Shown here: one piece after another, positions 49,979-60,830 of the stretch
How the letters are laid out: every line of letters begins with the position of its first letter
Position numbering within the stretch: position 1 is the stretch's first letter
From: an uncultured Microbacterium sp.
Lineage (GTDB): Bacteria; Actinomycetota; Actinomycetes; Actinomycetales; Microbacteriaceae
DNA: 64,000 nucleotides
Assembly (NCBI RefSeq): GCF_947489255.1
Contig: NZ_CANLCY010000002.1
Coordinates: 620,001-684,000, forward strand
Reading direction: 5' to 3'
Notes under the pieces: generated by a model
What the model was told of the DNA's origin: nothing
Database searches by the model: none
What the model saw: the letters and a program-made list of their open reading frames with translations, nothing else
Position numbers and translations under genes: made by a program

Positions 49979-51165
49979 GCGGGAGCCCCCTCGGCCAGCT
50001 CGTGCTCGATGGCCTCGATGAGCTCGGTCTCGAGCTCCGGGATGCCGATGCGCTGCACGATCTCGCTGAGGAAGCCGAGCACCACGAGGCGACGCGCCTC
50101 GTCTTCGGCGATACCGCGGGCCTGCAGGTAGAACAGCTGCTCGTCGTCGAAACGTCCGGTCGCGCTGGCGTGACCGGCGCCCTGGATGTCGCCCGTCTCG
50201 ATCTCGAGGTTCGGGATCGAGTCGGCGCGAGCGCCGTCGGTGAGCACGAGGTTGCGGTTGGCCTCGTAGGAGTCGGTGCCCGTGGCATCCGGTCCGATGA
50301 GGACGTCGCCGATCCAGACGCTGCGCGCGCTCTCGCCCTGCAGCGCACCCTTGTAGAGCACGTCGCCGACCGTGTGCGGACCCTTGTGGTGCAGGTAGAC
50401 CTGCGACTCGAGGTGCTGACCGGCGTCGGAGAACGACAGACCATACAGACGGCCCTCGGCACCCGGGCCCGAAAGCTCCACGGAGGGGTTCACGCGCACG
50501 ACGCCGCCGCCGAAGCTCACCACGACGTGCGTGAGCTTGGCGTCGCGGTCGACGCGGGCCTGGTGGGATGCCGCGTGCACGGCGTCGTCGTTCCACCGCT
50601 GCACCGAGACGACCGTGAGGTCGGCGCCGTCGCGCACGATGATCTCGACGTTCTGCGCGTGGTTCGCGGTGCCCTCGTGACGCAGCACCACGGTGCCGCG
50701 GGAATTCGGCTGCGCCTCGATCACGACGTGCGCGTGCGCGAGCCCGCCGGTGCCGGTCAGGCGAACCACGATGGGCGAGTCGAGCTCGACGTTCGCGGGG
50801 ATGCGCAGCAGAGGCGCCTCGGCCTCGTGCGTCCATGCGAGGGCGGCGGTCAGGTCCTCGGGCCGGAAGTGCTCCCCGCGGGGGGCGTCGCCCGGAGCGA
50901 GCCGGAGCTGCTCGACCTCGGCGGGCGCCTCGACGTCGACGGTCACGACGCCGGTCGGACCGGCCTCGTCGACGAAGAGGGGCGCCAGCCGGTCGATCGG
51001 GCTGAGCTTCCAGTTGACCTCGCGCCCGGTGGGCGTGCCGAAGTCGGCCGGGTCGAACGAGGTCTTCCGCTCCGAGCGCGTCTGCACCGGGACGACGGAT
51101 GCCACGAGGGCTGCCGGGTCGATGTGACCCTCGGCGGCTGCGGGGGTTTCGGTCGCAGTCGTCAC
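49975..51165 (-). CDS. sufD: Fe-S cluster assembly protein SufD
   Basis: A 396-residue SufBD-family protein with the C-terminal motif SATGRFDDEQLFYLQARGI and GKGALQGESARSVWIG-like beta-helix repeats (YKGALQGESARSVW). Forms the SufBC2D scaffold with SufB and SufC. GTG at 51165 directly abuts the sufB stop (51166). Confidence 0.95.
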   Translation of the reverse strand: MTTATETPAAAEGHIDPAALVASVVPVQTRSERKTSFDPADFGTPTGREVNWKLSPIDRLAPLFVDEAGPTGVVTVDVEAPAEVEQLRLAPGDAPRGEHFRPEDLTAALAWTHEAEAPLLRIPANVELDSPIVVRLTGTGGLAHAHVVIEAQPNSRGTVVLRHEGTANHAQNVEIIVRDGADLTVVSVQRWNDDAVHAASHQARVDRDAKLTHVVVSFGGGVVRVNPSVELSGPGAEGRLYGLSFSDAGQHLESQVYLHHKGPHTVGDVLYKGALQGESARSVWIGDVLIGPDATGTDSYEANRNLVLTDGARADSIPNLEIETGDIQGAGHASATGRFDDEQLFYLQARGIAEDEARRLVVLGFLSEIVQRIGIPELETELIEAIEHELAEGAPA

Positions 51166-52584
51166 TTAACCAACACTGCCTTCCATGCCCATCTCGATGA
51201 GCTTGTTGAGTTCGAGCGCGTACTCCATCGGGAGCTCGCGGGCGATCGGCTCGATGAAGCCGCGCACGATCATGGCCATGGCCTCGTCTTCGGGCAGGCC
51301 GCGCGACTGCAGGTAGAACAACTGCTCCTCGCTGACCTTCGAGACGGTCGCCTCGTGACCGAGCTGCACGTCGTCGACGCGGATGTCGATCGCGGGGTAG
51401 GTGTCGCTGCGCGAGATCGTGTCGACGAGCAGCGCGTCGCAGCGCACGGTGTTCGCGGAGTGGTGCGCATTGGCATCCACGCGGACCTCGCCGCGGTACC
51501 CGGCACGACCGCCGCCGCGGGCGATCGACTTCGAGACGATCGACGACTGCGTGTACGGCGCCATGTGGATCATCTTCGCGCCGGCGTCCTGGTGCTGACC
51601 GGGACCGGCGAAGGCGACGGAGAGGGTCTCGCCCTTGGCGTGCTCGCCCATCAGGTAGATGGAGGGGTACTTCATCGTCACCTTGGAGCCGATGTTGCCG
51701 TCGACCCACTCCATGGTCGCGCCCTCGTGGGCGACGGCACGCTTGGTGACGAGGTTGTAGACGTTGTTCGACCAGTTCTGGATCGTCGTGTAGCGAACGC
51801 GGGCGTTCTTCTTCACGATGATCTCGACCACGGCCGAGTGCAGGGAGTCGCTCTTGTAGATGGGAGCGGTGCAGCCCTCGATGTAGTGCACGTAGCTGTC
51901 TTCGTCCGCGATGATCAGGGTCCGCTCGAACTGGCCCATGTTCTCGGTGTTGATGCGGAAGTAGGCCTGCAGCGGGATCTCGACGTGGACGCCCTTGGGG
52001 ACGTACACGAACGAACCGCCCGACCAGACGGCCGTGTTCAGCGCGGCGAACTTGTTGTCGCCGGCCGGGATGACGGTGCCGAAGTACTCCTCGAAGAACT
52101 CGGGGTGCTCGCGCAGGGCGGTGTCGGTGTCCATGAAGATGACACCCTGCTGCTCGAGGTCCTCACGGATCTGGTGGTAGACGACCTCGGACTCGTATTG
52201 CGCGGCGACGCCGGCGACGAGGCGCTGACGCTCCGCCTCGGGGATGCCGAGCTTCTCGTAGGTGTTGCGGATCTCTTCCGGGAGGTCTTCCCAGGTCTGC
52301 GCCTGCTTCTCGGTCGAGCGCACGAAGTACTTGATGTTGTCGAAGTCGATCTCCGACAGGTCGGCACCCCAGGTGGGCATCGGCTTCTTGCCGAACAGCT
52401 GGTAGCCCTTGAGGCGGGTCTTCAGCATCCACTCGGGCTCCGACTTCAACGCGGAGATGCCGCGAACGACGTCCTCGTTGATGCCGCGCTGCGCGAGGGC
52501 GCCCGCCGCGTCGGTGTCGTGCCAGCCGAACTCGTATTGCCCCAGGCTTTCGAGCTCGGGTCGGTCGATGAGGACATCGGACAT
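51166..52584 (-). CDS. sufB: Fe-S cluster assembly protein SufB
   Basis: A 472-residue scaffold: [35 protein letters not shown] (conserved Cys), [19 protein letters not shown] and [19 protein letters not shown]. First gene of the operon. I chose the ATG at 52584 because AAGGAG lies about 10 nt upstream; the GTG three codons earlier almost touches it. No sufR gene is adjacent. A TGTCGGGG sequence upstream does not form a complete PafBC-type site. Confidence 0.95.
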   Translation of the reverse strand: MSDVLIDRPELESLGQYEFGWHDTDAAGALAQRGINEDVVRGISALKSEPEWMLKTRLKGYQLFGKKPMPTWGADLSEIDFDNIKYFVRSTEKQAQTWEDLPEEIRNTYEKLGIPEAERQRLVAGVAAQYESEVVYHQIREDLEQQGVIFMDTDTALREHPEFFEEYFGTVIPAGDNKFAALNTAVWSGGSFVYVPKGVHVEIPLQAYFRINTENMGQFERTLIIADEDSYVHYIEGCTAPIYKSDSLHSAVVEIIVKKNARVRYTTIQNWSNNVYNLVTKRAVAHEGATMEWVDGNIGSKVTMKYPSIYLMGEHAKGETLSVAFAGPGQHQDAGAKMIHMAPYTQSSIVSKSIARGGGRAGYRGEVRVDANAHHSANTVRCDALLVDTISRSDTYPAIDIRVDDVQLGHEATVSKVSEEQLFYLQSRGLPEDEAMAMIVRGFIEPIARELPMEYALELNKLIEMGMEGSVG

Positions 52585-52833
52585 GGTGATCACTCTCCTT
52601 CTCGGGCCACAACGGTGTCATCCGCCCCGACATTCCGGACTCCGATCGAAGTCACAGCTTGGTCGCTGGTGGGCCCGCTCGAAGGCGCTGGCTGCGCGCC
52701 TAGACTGTCTGTCGTGCGGATCGCGTGAGCGCTGCACACGGACCCTTCGATTCTACAGGCAACACCCGCTCCCGGCATGGCAGGCCCGCTCTCCCGAACG
52801 CCGGGACGGCCCCGACGCCAGGAAGCCGCACGC

Positions 52834-53820
52834 ATGCCCTCCGCCTCGTCCCCCTCCCCCTCGTCCCGCGTCCCGGGAGTGCTGCAGCGCGTGGGCGGGT
52901 GGCTGCCCACGGAGGTCGACCGGCGGGTGAAGGTGTTCGCCTGGCTGTCGTTCATCGCCGAGGTGCTGATCATCGGCACCGGCGGCGCCGTGCGACTGAC
53001 GGGCTCGGGCCTGGGCTGCCCCACCTGGCCGCGCTGCACGGCGGACTCCCTCGTGAACACCCCCGAGATGGGCATCCACGGCATCATCGAGTTCGGCAAC
53101 CGCACCCTCACGGGCCTGGTCGGCATCCTCGCCCTCGCGGTGGTCGTGCTGGTGTGGCGCATGCGGCACGAGCGTCGCGTGCTCTTCGTGCTCTCGCTGG
53201 TCGTCCTCGGCGGCATCGTGGCGCAGGCGGTCGTGGGCGGCATCACGGTGCTCACCGGCTTGAACCCGTTCATCGTCGGGTTCCACTACGTCGCCTCGGT
53301 CGTGCTGGTCTCCGTGTGCGCGGCCTTCCTGGTGCGCATGAACCAGCCGGCGGGACCGCGGGCCCTCGCCGTGCCGCGCTGGTTCGCCGGACTCGTTCAC
53401 GCGACGACCGGGCTGCTCGCCCTGACCATCGTGTTCGGTGTCCTCACCACGGGGGCGGGCCCGCACTCCGGCGACGCGTCCGCGGGGCGCAACGGCTTCG
53501 ATGCCGAGGTTCTCGAGCACGTGCACTCCTGGCCCGGGTACGCGCTGTTCGCCCTGACGCTCGCCGTGGTCGTCGCGGCATGGCGCCTGCGCCTGCCGCT
53601 GCGCCGGTGGGCCCTCGCCCTCCTCGCCGTCGAGCTCGTGCAGATCGCCGTCGGCCTCTATCAGGCGCGCAACGGCCTGCCCGAGTTGGCCGTCGGCACG
53701 CACATGGTGCTCGCGGCTCTGGCCGCAGCGACGATGACCGTCGTGGTGCTGCGCCTGAAGGCCCCGATCGCCGCGTCCCGGATCGAGCGGGATCGCGCCA
53801 CCGCCGACGCCCGCGCCTGA
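52834..53820 (+). CDS. ctaA: Haem A synthase (COX15/CtaA)
   Basis: A 328-residue membrane protein with eight transmembrane helices and conserved haem-ligand histidines (GIHGIIEFGNRTLTG; VGFHYVASVVL; HVHSWPGYALF; VGTHMVLAAL). It oxidises haem O to haem A for aa3 oxidase. ATG at 52834 with AGGAAG 8 nt upstream. TAGACT (about 52699) is a possible -10. Divergent from sufB. A CxnC loop (LGCPTWPRC) is present. Confidence 0.94.
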   Translation: MPSASSPSPSSRVPGVLQRVGGWLPTEVDRRVKVFAWLSFIAEVLIIGTGGAVRLTGSGLGCPTWPRCTADSLVNTPEMGIHGIIEFGNRTLTGLVGILALAVVVLVWRMRHERRVLFVLSLVVLGGIVAQAVVGGITVLTGLNPFIVGFHYVASVVLVSVCAAFLVRMNQPAGPRALAVPRWFAGLVHATTGLLALTIVFGVLTTGAGPHSGDASAGRNGFDAEVLEHVHSWPGYALFALTLAVVVAAWRLRLPLRRWALALLAVELVQIAVGLYQARNGLPELAVGTHMVLAALAAATMTVVVLRLKAPIAASRIERDRATADARA

Positions 53821-53996
53821 CGACCCGCGTTCTCCCCCTTATACGCTCATAGGGCATTCATCGGCGACCCCTAGGCCCCGTCAGGACGACTGAGAGAACC
53901 TTGATGCTCCGGGTCCAGCCCGGGCACTCCCGATGCCACCGCGTCGGGAGACGCCAGTCCGGTGCCCCCGCACCGGAACGACAAGGAGTACTCCCC

Positions 53997-54488
53997 ATGA
54001 AGACCCGCCCCCGCCTGGTGACCAGCATCCCGTTCTGGGTGCTCGTCGTCGCCTCCCTGGCCGCCATCGCCGGTGGACTCGCGATCGTCCTGAACGGGAT
54101 CGATGCGATGGAACAGGTGCTCAACGACCCCAACGCCACCGTCGTGCAGGTCTACGTCGGTCAGTCCTGGGTCGTCGTGGGCGCCGCCGTCCTCGGCGCC
54201 GGTGCGATCGGCATCGCCCTCGCCCTGGCCCTCGGCGCCGCCGCGGCCCTGACCCGTCGCCCCGAGGTCGCCATCGAGACGATCGACTGGAACAGCGACG
54301 ACGAGACCGCTGCCGAGACCTCGGCTCCCGCCGCCCCCTTCGCGCCGAGCACGACCGCCGCACCCCTCGCGGTGGAGGACGCCGACGTCGAGACCCCCTC
54401 GACCGCGACCGCTCCCCCGCAGGCCGCCGCAGCCGCTCGCCACGACGAGCCCACGCTCGACACCGGAGACGGCACCACGCGTCGCTGA
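53997..54488 (+). CDS. Small membrane protein of unknown function
   Basis: A 163-residue protein with two transmembrane helices (about residues 10-32 and 55-85: SIPFWVLVVASLAAIAGG and VVVGAAVLGAGAIGIALA) and an acidic, alanine/threonine/proline-rich C-terminal tail. No recognised domain. The start is secure: AAGGAG 8 nt before the ATG. It may have a long leader, since TATACG near 53841 is the nearest -10-like box. Followed by a hairpin. Confidence 0.8.
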   Translation: MKTRPRLVTSIPFWVLVVASLAAIAGGLAIVLNGIDAMEQVLNDPNATVVQVYVGQSWVVVGAAVLGAGAIGIALALALGAAAALTRRPEVAIETIDWNSDDETAAETSAPAAPFAPSTTAAPLAVEDADVETPSTATAPPQAAAAARHDEPTLDTGDGTTRR

Positions 54489-54502
54489 CGCCGGTCTCGC
54501 AC

Positions 54503-54535
54503 GAACGCCCGCTCCCGTCCAGGGGGCGGGCGTTC
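54503..54535 (+). terminator. Terminator of the small membrane protein gene
   Basis: GAACGCCCGC (54503-54512) pairs with GCGGGCGTTC (54526-54535). Confidence 0.82.
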
Positions 54536-54773
54536 TCGCGTGCGGTCGAGACCGGAGCGTTCGACGACGGTGGGGGCGCGCTCGTTCGTGCGCCGCGCTC
54601 AGACCGGCGACGTACTTCCGGCGGGTGTCTCACGCATGGACGTCTCCTCCGCGCATGGACCGCGAGAGCAGCGGTCTCATCCGCGCGCGGATCGCGTTCA
54701 TGCGTGCGCACGGTGCGCTCGCGTCGCGCACTCGCACCGCGGCCGTTCGAGGACACGGCATCCGGAATCGCGA

Positions 54774-54801
54774 ACGCCCGCCCCGAGAGCGGGACGGGCG
54801 T
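54774..54801 (-). terminator. Terminator of ctaB
   Basis: ACGCCCG-CCCG pairs with CGGG-CGGGCGT (one mismatch) around a 4-nt loop, 12 bp beyond the ctaB stop. Confidence 0.8.
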
Positions 54802-54813
54802 CGACGAGACGGA

Positions 54814-55740
54814 TCAGAAGGGCAGCAGCGGGTCGACCGCGATGGCGACGAACAGCAGCGTCAGGTACGTGATCGACGCGTGGAAGACGCGCATCGGCCG
54901 GGGCTCTCCGCCGCGCACGGCGCGGGAGTAGAGGCGGTGGGACTCGTAGATGAACCAGCCGCCGAACACCAGGGCGGACACACTGTAGACCAGGCCCATC
55001 GAGGCGACGGGGATCAGCAGGAGCGAGCAGGCGACGGTGGCCCACGCGTAGAGGATGACCTGCAGACCCACCTGCGACCCGCTGCGGGTGGCGCCGAGCA
55101 TGGGGACGTCGACCTCGTCGTACTGCGCCGCGTACTTCATCGACAGCGGCCAGTAGTGCGGCGGCGTCCACAGGAACACCAGCGCGAACAGGATGAAGGG
55201 CGCCCACGAGAGCGAACCCGTCACGGCCGACCACCCGATGAGCACCGGGAAGCAGCCCGCGATGCCGCCCCACACGATGTTCTGCTCGGTGCGGCGCTTG
55301 AGGATCATCGTGTAGATGACCACGTAGAAGAAGATCGCCGCCGCCGACAACCCGGCCGCGAGCGGGTTGGTGAACGCCAGGAGCCACACGGTCGAGACGA
55401 CCGCGAGCGTCCACGCGAAGATCAGCGCGCCCCGCGGCGAGACCTCGCCGGTCACCAGCGGACGGTTCACGGTGCGCTGCATGTGGGCGTCGATGTCGCG
55501 GTCGAGGTACATGTTGAACGCGGCCGCCGACCCGGCGCTCAGCGAGCCGCCGATCACGGTGGCGAGGATGAGCCAGAGGTTGGGCAGTCCACCCTGCGCC
55601 AGGATCATCACCGGCACGGTGGTCACCAGCAGAAGCTCGAGGACGCGGGGCTTCGTCAGAGCGACGTAGGCCCGGAGGGTGCGTCCGACGGAGCGGCGAT
55701 CGGTCGTCGCAATGACGTGCGACGTCGTCGAGATGTCCAT
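54814..55740 (-). CDS. ctaB: Protohaem IX farnesyltransferase (haem O synthase)
   Basis: A 308-residue UbiA-family enzyme with about nine transmembrane helices. Prenyl-diphosphate-binding motifs are present: [15 protein letters not shown] (N-x3-D-x3-D) and the Y-x3-K-type [13 protein letters not shown]. It makes haem O, the substrate of CtaA. ATG at 55740; TAGAAT about 37 bp upstream is a good -10. Divergent from tkt. Confidence 0.96.
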   Translation of the reverse strand: MDISTTSHVIATTDRRSVGRTLRAYVALTKPRVLELLLVTTVPVMILAQGGLPNLWLILATVIGGSLSAGSAAAFNMYLDRDIDAHMQRTVNRPLVTGEVSPRGALIFAWTLAVVSTVWLLAFTNPLAAGLSAAAIFFYVVIYTMILKRRTEQNIVWGGIAGCFPVLIGWSAVTGSLSWAPFILFALVFLWTPPHYWPLSMKYAAQYDEVDVPMLGATRSGSQVGLQVILYAWATVACSLLLIPVASMGLVYSVSALVFGGWFIYESHRLYSRAVRGGEPRPMRVFHASITYLTLLFVAIAVDPLLPF

Positions 55741-55962
55741 CGTCCCCCGGGGTAGCGCGTATGAATCCCTCCGATTCTATGCCATCCCCACCACACCCCC
55801 GGCCGCCTGTCGACCCCCGTCACGAACGGCAACGGCGTCGGTCGTTCTCGCTATGCTGGCGAAGAACGCGCGCCCCGCGCCGACACCCCACCCCCCTCCC
55901 ACTCCTACGGTGACGAGCGCGGACGTCGGTTGTGAACCGGGCGCAGGATCGAGAAAGGCACC

Positions 55963-58065
55963 GTGTTGTCGGACTTCGAATGGGACGAGATCGATCGGCG
56001 CGCGGTGGACACCGCACGCATCCTGGCGGCTGACGCCGTCGAGAAGGTGGGCAACGGCCACCCGGGCACGGCCATGTCGCTGGCCCCCGCCGCCTACCTG
56101 CTGTACCAGCGGGTGCTGCGCCACGACCCGGCCGACACGCACTGGCCCGGCCGCGACCGCTTCATCCTCTCCGCCGGACACTCCTCGCTCACGCAGTACG
56201 TGCAGCTGTACCTCGGTGGCTTCGGCCTCGAGCTGAAGGACCTCCAGGCGCTGCGCACGTGGGGCTCGCTCACCCCCGGCCACCCCGAGTTCGGCCACAC
56301 CGACGGCGTCGAGATCACCACCGGACCGCTCGGCCAGGGCCTGGCATCCTCGGTGGGCTTCGCCTATGCCGCCCGCTACGAGCGCGGCCTCTTCGACGCC
56401 GAGACCCCGGCGGGCGAGAGCCCCTTCGACCACTTCGTCTACGTCATCGCCGGCGACGGCGACCTCCAGGAGGGCGTGACCAGCGAGGCCTCCTCGCTCG
56501 CCGGCCACCAGGAGCTCGGCAACCTCATCGCGATCTACGACTCCAACCAGATCTCGATCGAAGACGACACCAACGTCGCCTTCACCGAGGACGTCCAGAA
56601 GCGCTACGAGTCGTACGGCTGGCACGTCCAGACCGTCGACTGGAAGAAGACGGGGCAGTACGTCGAAGACGTCGCCGAGCTGCACGCGGCGATCGAGGCC
56701 GCCAAGGGCGAGACCAGCAAGCCGTCGCTCATCATCCTCAAGACCATCATCGGCTGGCCCTCGCCCGGCAAGCAGAACTCGGGCAAGATCCACGGTTCCG
56801 CCCTCGGCGCCGACGAGCTGAAGGCCACGAAGGAGGTGCTCGGCTTCGACCCCGAGCAGCACTTCGCCGTCGCCGACGACGTGCTCGAGCGCACGCGCGA
56901 GCTCGTCGAGCGCGGGGAGGCCGAGAAGGCCGCCTGGCAGGAGAAGTTCGACGCCTGGGCCGCGAAGCACCCCGAGCGCAAGCAGCTGTGGGACCGCCTG
57001 CAGGCCCGCGAGCTTCCCGCCGACATCGCCGACGCGCTGCCCGCGTTCGAGGCCGGCAAGGACGTCTCCACCCGCGCCGCCAGCGGAACGGTCATCAACG
57101 CCCTCGCCGCCGAGCTCCCCGAGCTCTGGGGCGGTTCGGCCGACCTCGCCGAGTCCAACCTGACGACGATCAAGGACGCCAAGTCCTTCATCCCCTCGTC
57201 GTGGTCCACGCACGAGTGGTCCGGCGACCCCTACGGCCGCGTGCTGCACTTCGGCATCCGCGAGCACGCCATGGGCGCGATCCTCAACGGCATCGTGCTG
57301 CACGGACCGACGCGTCCGTTCGGCGGCACCTTCCTCATCTTCAGCGACTACATGCGCCCGCCGGTGCGTCTGGCCGCGCTGATGAACATCCCGACGATCT
57401 TCGTCTGGACGCACGACTCCGTCGCCCTCGGCGAAGACGGCCCCACGCACCAGCCGATCGAGCAGCTCGCCACGCTCCGAGCCATCCCGAACTTCGCCCT
57501 CGTGCGTCCCGCGGATGCCAACGAGACCAGTGTCGTGTGGCTCGAGATGCTGCGCCGCACCGCCGGTCCCGCCGGAATCGCCCTGACGCGTCAGAACATC
57601 CCCGTCTTCGCCCGCGGCGAGGGCGCGGCATCCGGTGATGAGTTCGCCTCGGCCGCCGGCGCCGTCAAGGGCGCGTACGTGCTCGCGGAGGCGAAGAACG
57701 GCGAGCCCGACGTGATCCTGATCGCGACCGGTTCCGAGGTGCAGCTCGCCGTCGAGGCGCGCGAGACCCTGGCCGCCGAGGGCGTCCACGCCCGCGTGGT
57801 GTCGGCTCCGTCGCTGGAGTGGTTCGCCGAGCAGGACGAGGCCTACCGCGAGTCGGTGCTGCCGTCGTCGGTGAAGGCGCGCGTGTCGGTCGAGGCGGGC
57901 TCCGCGCTCAGCTGGGCGGGCATCGTCGGCGACGCCGGCCGTTCCGTCGCGATCGATCACTTCGGCGCCTCGGCGGACTACAAGACCCTGTTCCAGAAGT
58001 TCGGCATCACCACCGAGCACGTCGTCGAGGCCGCGCGCGAGTCGCTGGCCGCCGCGAAGAAGTAA
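55963..58065 (+). CDS. tkt: Transketolase
   Basis: A 700-residue thiamine diphosphate enzyme: [18 protein letters not shown], the TPP motif [21 protein letters not shown], and the pyrimidine-domain [12 protein letters not shown]. First gene of a pentose-phosphate operon tkt-tal-pgi-zwf-opcA-pgl. The GTG at 55963 has AGAAAGG about 6 nt upstream; TATGCT near 55851 is a likely -10, leaving about a 100-nt leader. Confidence 0.97.
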   Translation: MLSDFEWDEIDRRAVDTARILAADAVEKVGNGHPGTAMSLAPAAYLLYQRVLRHDPADTHWPGRDRFILSAGHSSLTQYVQLYLGGFGLELKDLQALRTWGSLTPGHPEFGHTDGVEITTGPLGQGLASSVGFAYAARYERGLFDAETPAGESPFDHFVYVIAGDGDLQEGVTSEASSLAGHQELGNLIAIYDSNQISIEDDTNVAFTEDVQKRYESYGWHVQTVDWKKTGQYVEDVAELHAAIEAAKGETSKPSLIILKTIIGWPSPGKQNSGKIHGSALGADELKATKEVLGFDPEQHFAVADDVLERTRELVERGEAEKAAWQEKFDAWAAKHPERKQLWDRLQARELPADIADALPAFEAGKDVSTRAASGTVINALAAELPELWGGSADLAESNLTTIKDAKSFIPSSWSTHEWSGDPYGRVLHFGIREHAMGAILNGIVLHGPTRPFGGTFLIFSDYMRPPVRLAALMNIPTIFVWTHDSVALGEDGPTHQPIEQLATLRAIPNFALVRPADANETSVVWLEMLRRTAGPAGIALTRQNIPVFARGEGAASGDEFASAAGAVKGAYVLAEAKNGEPDVILIATGSEVQLAVEARETLAAEGVHARVVSAPSLEWFAEQDEAYRESVLPSSVKARVSVEAGSALSWAGIVGDAGRSVAIDHFGASADYKTLFQKFGITTEHVVEAARESLAAAKK

Positions 58066-58084
58066 TCAGAGGAGAACCAGAACA

Positions 58085-59206
58085 ATGAGCACTCCCACCG
58101 CAGACCTCTCGGCCGCCGGCGTCAGCATCTGGCTGGACGACCTGTCGCGTCAGCGCATCCAGTCCGGCAACCTCGCCGAGCTCATCGAGAAGCGCAACGT
58201 GTCGGGCGTCACCACCAACCCGACGATCTTCGCCGGCGCCCTGTCGAAGGGCGAGGCGTACGAGGGTCAGGTCAAGGAGCTCGCGGCCGCCGACGCCAGC
58301 GTCGACGAGGCGATCTTCTCGATCACAACCGACGACGTGCGCGACGCGTGCGACATCTTCCTGCCGGTCTTCGAGGCCACGAACGGCGTCGACGGCCGCG
58401 TGTCGATCGAGGTCTCCCCCGACCTCGCCCACGAAACCGAGGGCACCGTCGCTCAGGCGAAGGACCTCTCGGCGCGCGTGGACCGCAAGAACGTCCTCAT
58501 CAAGATCCCCGCGACCAAGGCGGGCCTGCCCGCCATCACCGAGGTCATCGGTGCGGGCATCTCGGTCAACGTCACGCTCATCTTCAGCCTCGAGCGCTAC
58601 GAAGAGGTCATCGACGCGTACCTCGCCGGTGTCGAGAAGGCGCAGGCCGCCGGTCACGACATCACGACCCTGCAGTCGGTGGCGTCGTTCTTCGTCTCGC
58701 GCGTCGACACCGAGATCGACAAGCGTCTCGCCGCGATCGGCACCGACGAGGCCGCAGACCTGAAGGGCAAGGCGGGCATCGCCAACGCCCGTCTCGCCTA
58801 CGAGCTGTACGAGAAGAAGTTCTCCGAGGACCGCGCGAAGAAGCTCCTGGATGCCGGTGCCACGGTGCAGCGTCCCCTCTGGGCCTCGACGGGTGTCAAG
58901 GACCCCGCGCTGCCCGACACGCTCTACGTGACCGAGCTCGTCGCCCCCGGCACCGTCAACACGATGCCGGAGAAGACCCTCGAGGCCACCTTCGACCACG
59001 GCGTCATCACGGGTGACACCGTGACGGGCGCGTACGCCGAGGCGCACGACGTCTTCGACCGCCTCGCGGCGGCCGGCGTCGACGTCGCCGACGCGACGCA
59101 GGTGCTCGAGGACGAGGGCGTCGAGAAGTTCATCGCCTCGTGGCACGAGCTGCAGGACACCGTGAAGACCGCTCTGCAGGCCGGAAGCGCCCAGGCCGCC
59201 AAGTGA
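58085..59206 (+). CDS. tal: Transaldolase
   Basis: A 373-residue class I aldolase-fold enzyme of the long actinobacterial form: [12 protein letters not shown] and [12 protein letters not shown] at the N-terminus, catalytic Lys in [12 protein letters not shown], and [15 protein letters not shown]. It exchanges dihydroxyacetone units between sugar phosphates. 19 bp after tkt; GAGGAGAA ribosome binding site. Its stop overlaps pgi. Confidence 0.96.
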   Translation: MSTPTADLSAAGVSIWLDDLSRQRIQSGNLAELIEKRNVSGVTTNPTIFAGALSKGEAYEGQVKELAAADASVDEAIFSITTDDVRDACDIFLPVFEATNGVDGRVSIEVSPDLAHETEGTVAQAKDLSARVDRKNVLIKIPATKAGLPAITEVIGAGISVNVTLIFSLERYEEVIDAYLAGVEKAQAAGHDITTLQSVASFFVSRVDTEIDKRLAAIGTDEAADLKGKAGIANARLAYELYEKKFSEDRAKKLLDAGATVQRPLWASTGVKDPALPDTLYVTELVAPGTVNTMPEKTLEATFDHGVITGDTVTGAYAEAHDVFDRLAAAGVDVADATQVLEDEGVEKFIASWHELQDTVKTALQAGSAQAAK

Positions 59207-60828
59207 GCTTCGCCGTCAAGGTCACCGGCCACGTCAAGTCGGTCGTCGACGCCGAGCTGCCGGCTCTGACCGGCTCGCTCGTCGCATCCGGCATCACGGC
59301 CGGCGACGCCTCCCTGTGGGGCGCCGCCGCCGAAGACGAGGCCTCGCGTCGGCTGGGGTGGGTGGGGGCGGTCTCCGTCTCCCGCCCCCTCGTGCCCGAG
59401 ATCACCGCCCTGCGCGACGACCTCGTCGCGCAGGGCGTGACCCGGGTGGTCCTGGCCGGAATGGGCGGCTCGTCGCTCGCGCCCGAGGTCATCGCCCAGT
59501 CGGCGGGGGTGCCCCTCGTCATCCTCGACTCCACGGCCCCCGGGCAGGTGCTCGCGGCCATCGACGGAGACGCCGAGTCGGGTGGGCTCGAACAGACCGT
59601 GCTCGTCGTGTCCAGCAAGTCGGGGTCGACGATCGAGACCGATTCCGCCAAGCGGGCCTTCGAGACCGCCTTCCGCGACGTCGGCATCGACCCCGCGACG
59701 CGCATCGTCGTCGTGACCGACCCGGGCTCCCCGCTCGAGCAGTCGGCCCGCGCCGACGGCTACCGCGTGTTCACCGCCGATCCGACCGTCGGGGGGCGCT
59801 ACTCGGCGCTCACCGCCTTCGGCCTCGTGCCGGCGGGGCTCGCGGGCGTCGACATCGACGACCTGCTCGACGAGGCCGACGCCACGCTGCTCGAGGTGGC
59901 GATCGACTCCCCCGAGAACCCCGCCCTCGTGCTCGCCGCCGCCATCGCCGGCGGCGGAGCGCACCGTCGCGACAAGCTCGGGCTCGTCACCGACGGAAGC
60001 CACCTGATCGGCCTGCCCGACTGGATCGAGCAGCTCGTCGCCGAGTCCACGGGCAAGGACGGCACCGGCATCCTGCCCGTCGTGCTCCTGCCCGTCTCGC
60101 CCGAGCTCGACGCGAAGCCCGACGATCTGCAGGTCGTGCGCTTCGTCGACGACGCCGACGCGTTCCACCTGTTCGAGCGCCACACGGGCGAGGTCCTGGT
60201 GAGCGGCTCGCTCGGCGCGCAGTTCGTCGTGTGGGAGTACGCGACCGCGATCGCCGGACGGATGCTGGGCATCGACCCGTTCGACCAGCCCGACGTGGAG
60301 TCGGCGAAGGAGGCGACCCGGGGACTGCTCGAGGCGCAGCCCGTCCCGACGGCGCCGGCGTTCGTCGCCGACGGCGTCGAGGTGCGCGTCTCCGACCCGG
60401 CTCTCGCCGAAAGCGGCACCGTCGAGGGCGTCCTCGCGGCCCTGTGGGCCCGCGTGCCGGCCGACGGCTACGTGAGCGTGCAGGCGTACGTGAACCGGCT
60501 CGACCTGGCCCAGCTGTCGGGGCTGCGCGAACTCGTGGCGGCCGACACCGGCCGTCCCACCACCTTCGGGTGGGGTCCGCGGTTCCTGCACTCCACCGGG
60601 CAGTACCACAAGGGCGGACCCGCCACCGGCGTGTTCCTCCAGATCATCGAACGCACCGACGTCGACCTCGAGATCCCGGGGCGCCCGTTCACGTTCGGAC
60701 AACTCATCCAGGCACAGGCCGCGGGAGACGCGAGCGTGTTGGCGGAGGCCCATGGTCGTCCCGTCGTCACGCTGACGCTGACCGACCCGCAGGTCGAGGT
60801 GCTCTCACTCTTCGAGGCGGCACAGTAA
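59203..60828 (+). CDS. pgi: Glucose-6-phosphate isomerase
   Basis: A 541-residue isomerase: [16 protein letters not shown], the sugar-isomerase [15 protein letters not shown], and [18 protein letters not shown]. It interconverts glucose-6-P and fructose-6-P. The sequence belongs to the divergent PGI type found in this operon of actinobacteria. GTG start overlaps the tal stop (GTGA at 59203-59206). Confidence 0.93.
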   Translation: MSFAVKVTGHVKSVVDAELPALTGSLVASGITAGDASLWGAAAEDEASRRLGWVGAVSVSRPLVPEITALRDDLVAQGVTRVVLAGMGGSSLAPEVIAQSAGVPLVILDSTAPGQVLAAIDGDAESGGLEQTVLVVSSKSGSTIETDSAKRAFETAFRDVGIDPATRIVVVTDPGSPLEQSARADGYRVFTADPTVGGRYSALTAFGLVPAGLAGVDIDDLLDEADATLLEVAIDSPENPALVLAAAIAGGGAHRRDKLGLVTDGSHLIGLPDWIEQLVAESTGKDGTGILPVVLLPVSPELDAKPDDLQVVRFVDDADAFHLFERHTGEVLVSGSLGAQFVVWEYATAIAGRMLGIDPFDQPDVESAKEATRGLLEAQPVPTAPAFVADGVEVRVSDPALAESGTVEGVLAALWARVPADGYVSVQAYVNRLDLAQLSGLRELVAADTGRPTTFGWGPRFLHSTGQYHKGGPATGVFLQIIERTDVDLEIPGRPFTFGQLIQAQAAGDASVLAEAHGRPVVTLTLTDPQVEVLSLFEAAQ

Positions 60829-60830
60829 GC

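Larger units (their letters stand above)
54489..54813. other. 325-bp convergent gap with two terminators
   Basis: Between the small membrane protein and ctaB. It holds the hairpins at 54503-54535 and 54774-54801. The middle 235 bp show no gene or repeat I can support. Confidence 0.7.

Noticed and set aside
52612..52633. PafBC-type site before sufB (ATGTCGGGG on the minus strand)
   Set aside because: After 8 nt the hexamer is ACCGTT, not TAnnnT, and the gene has a normal leader.
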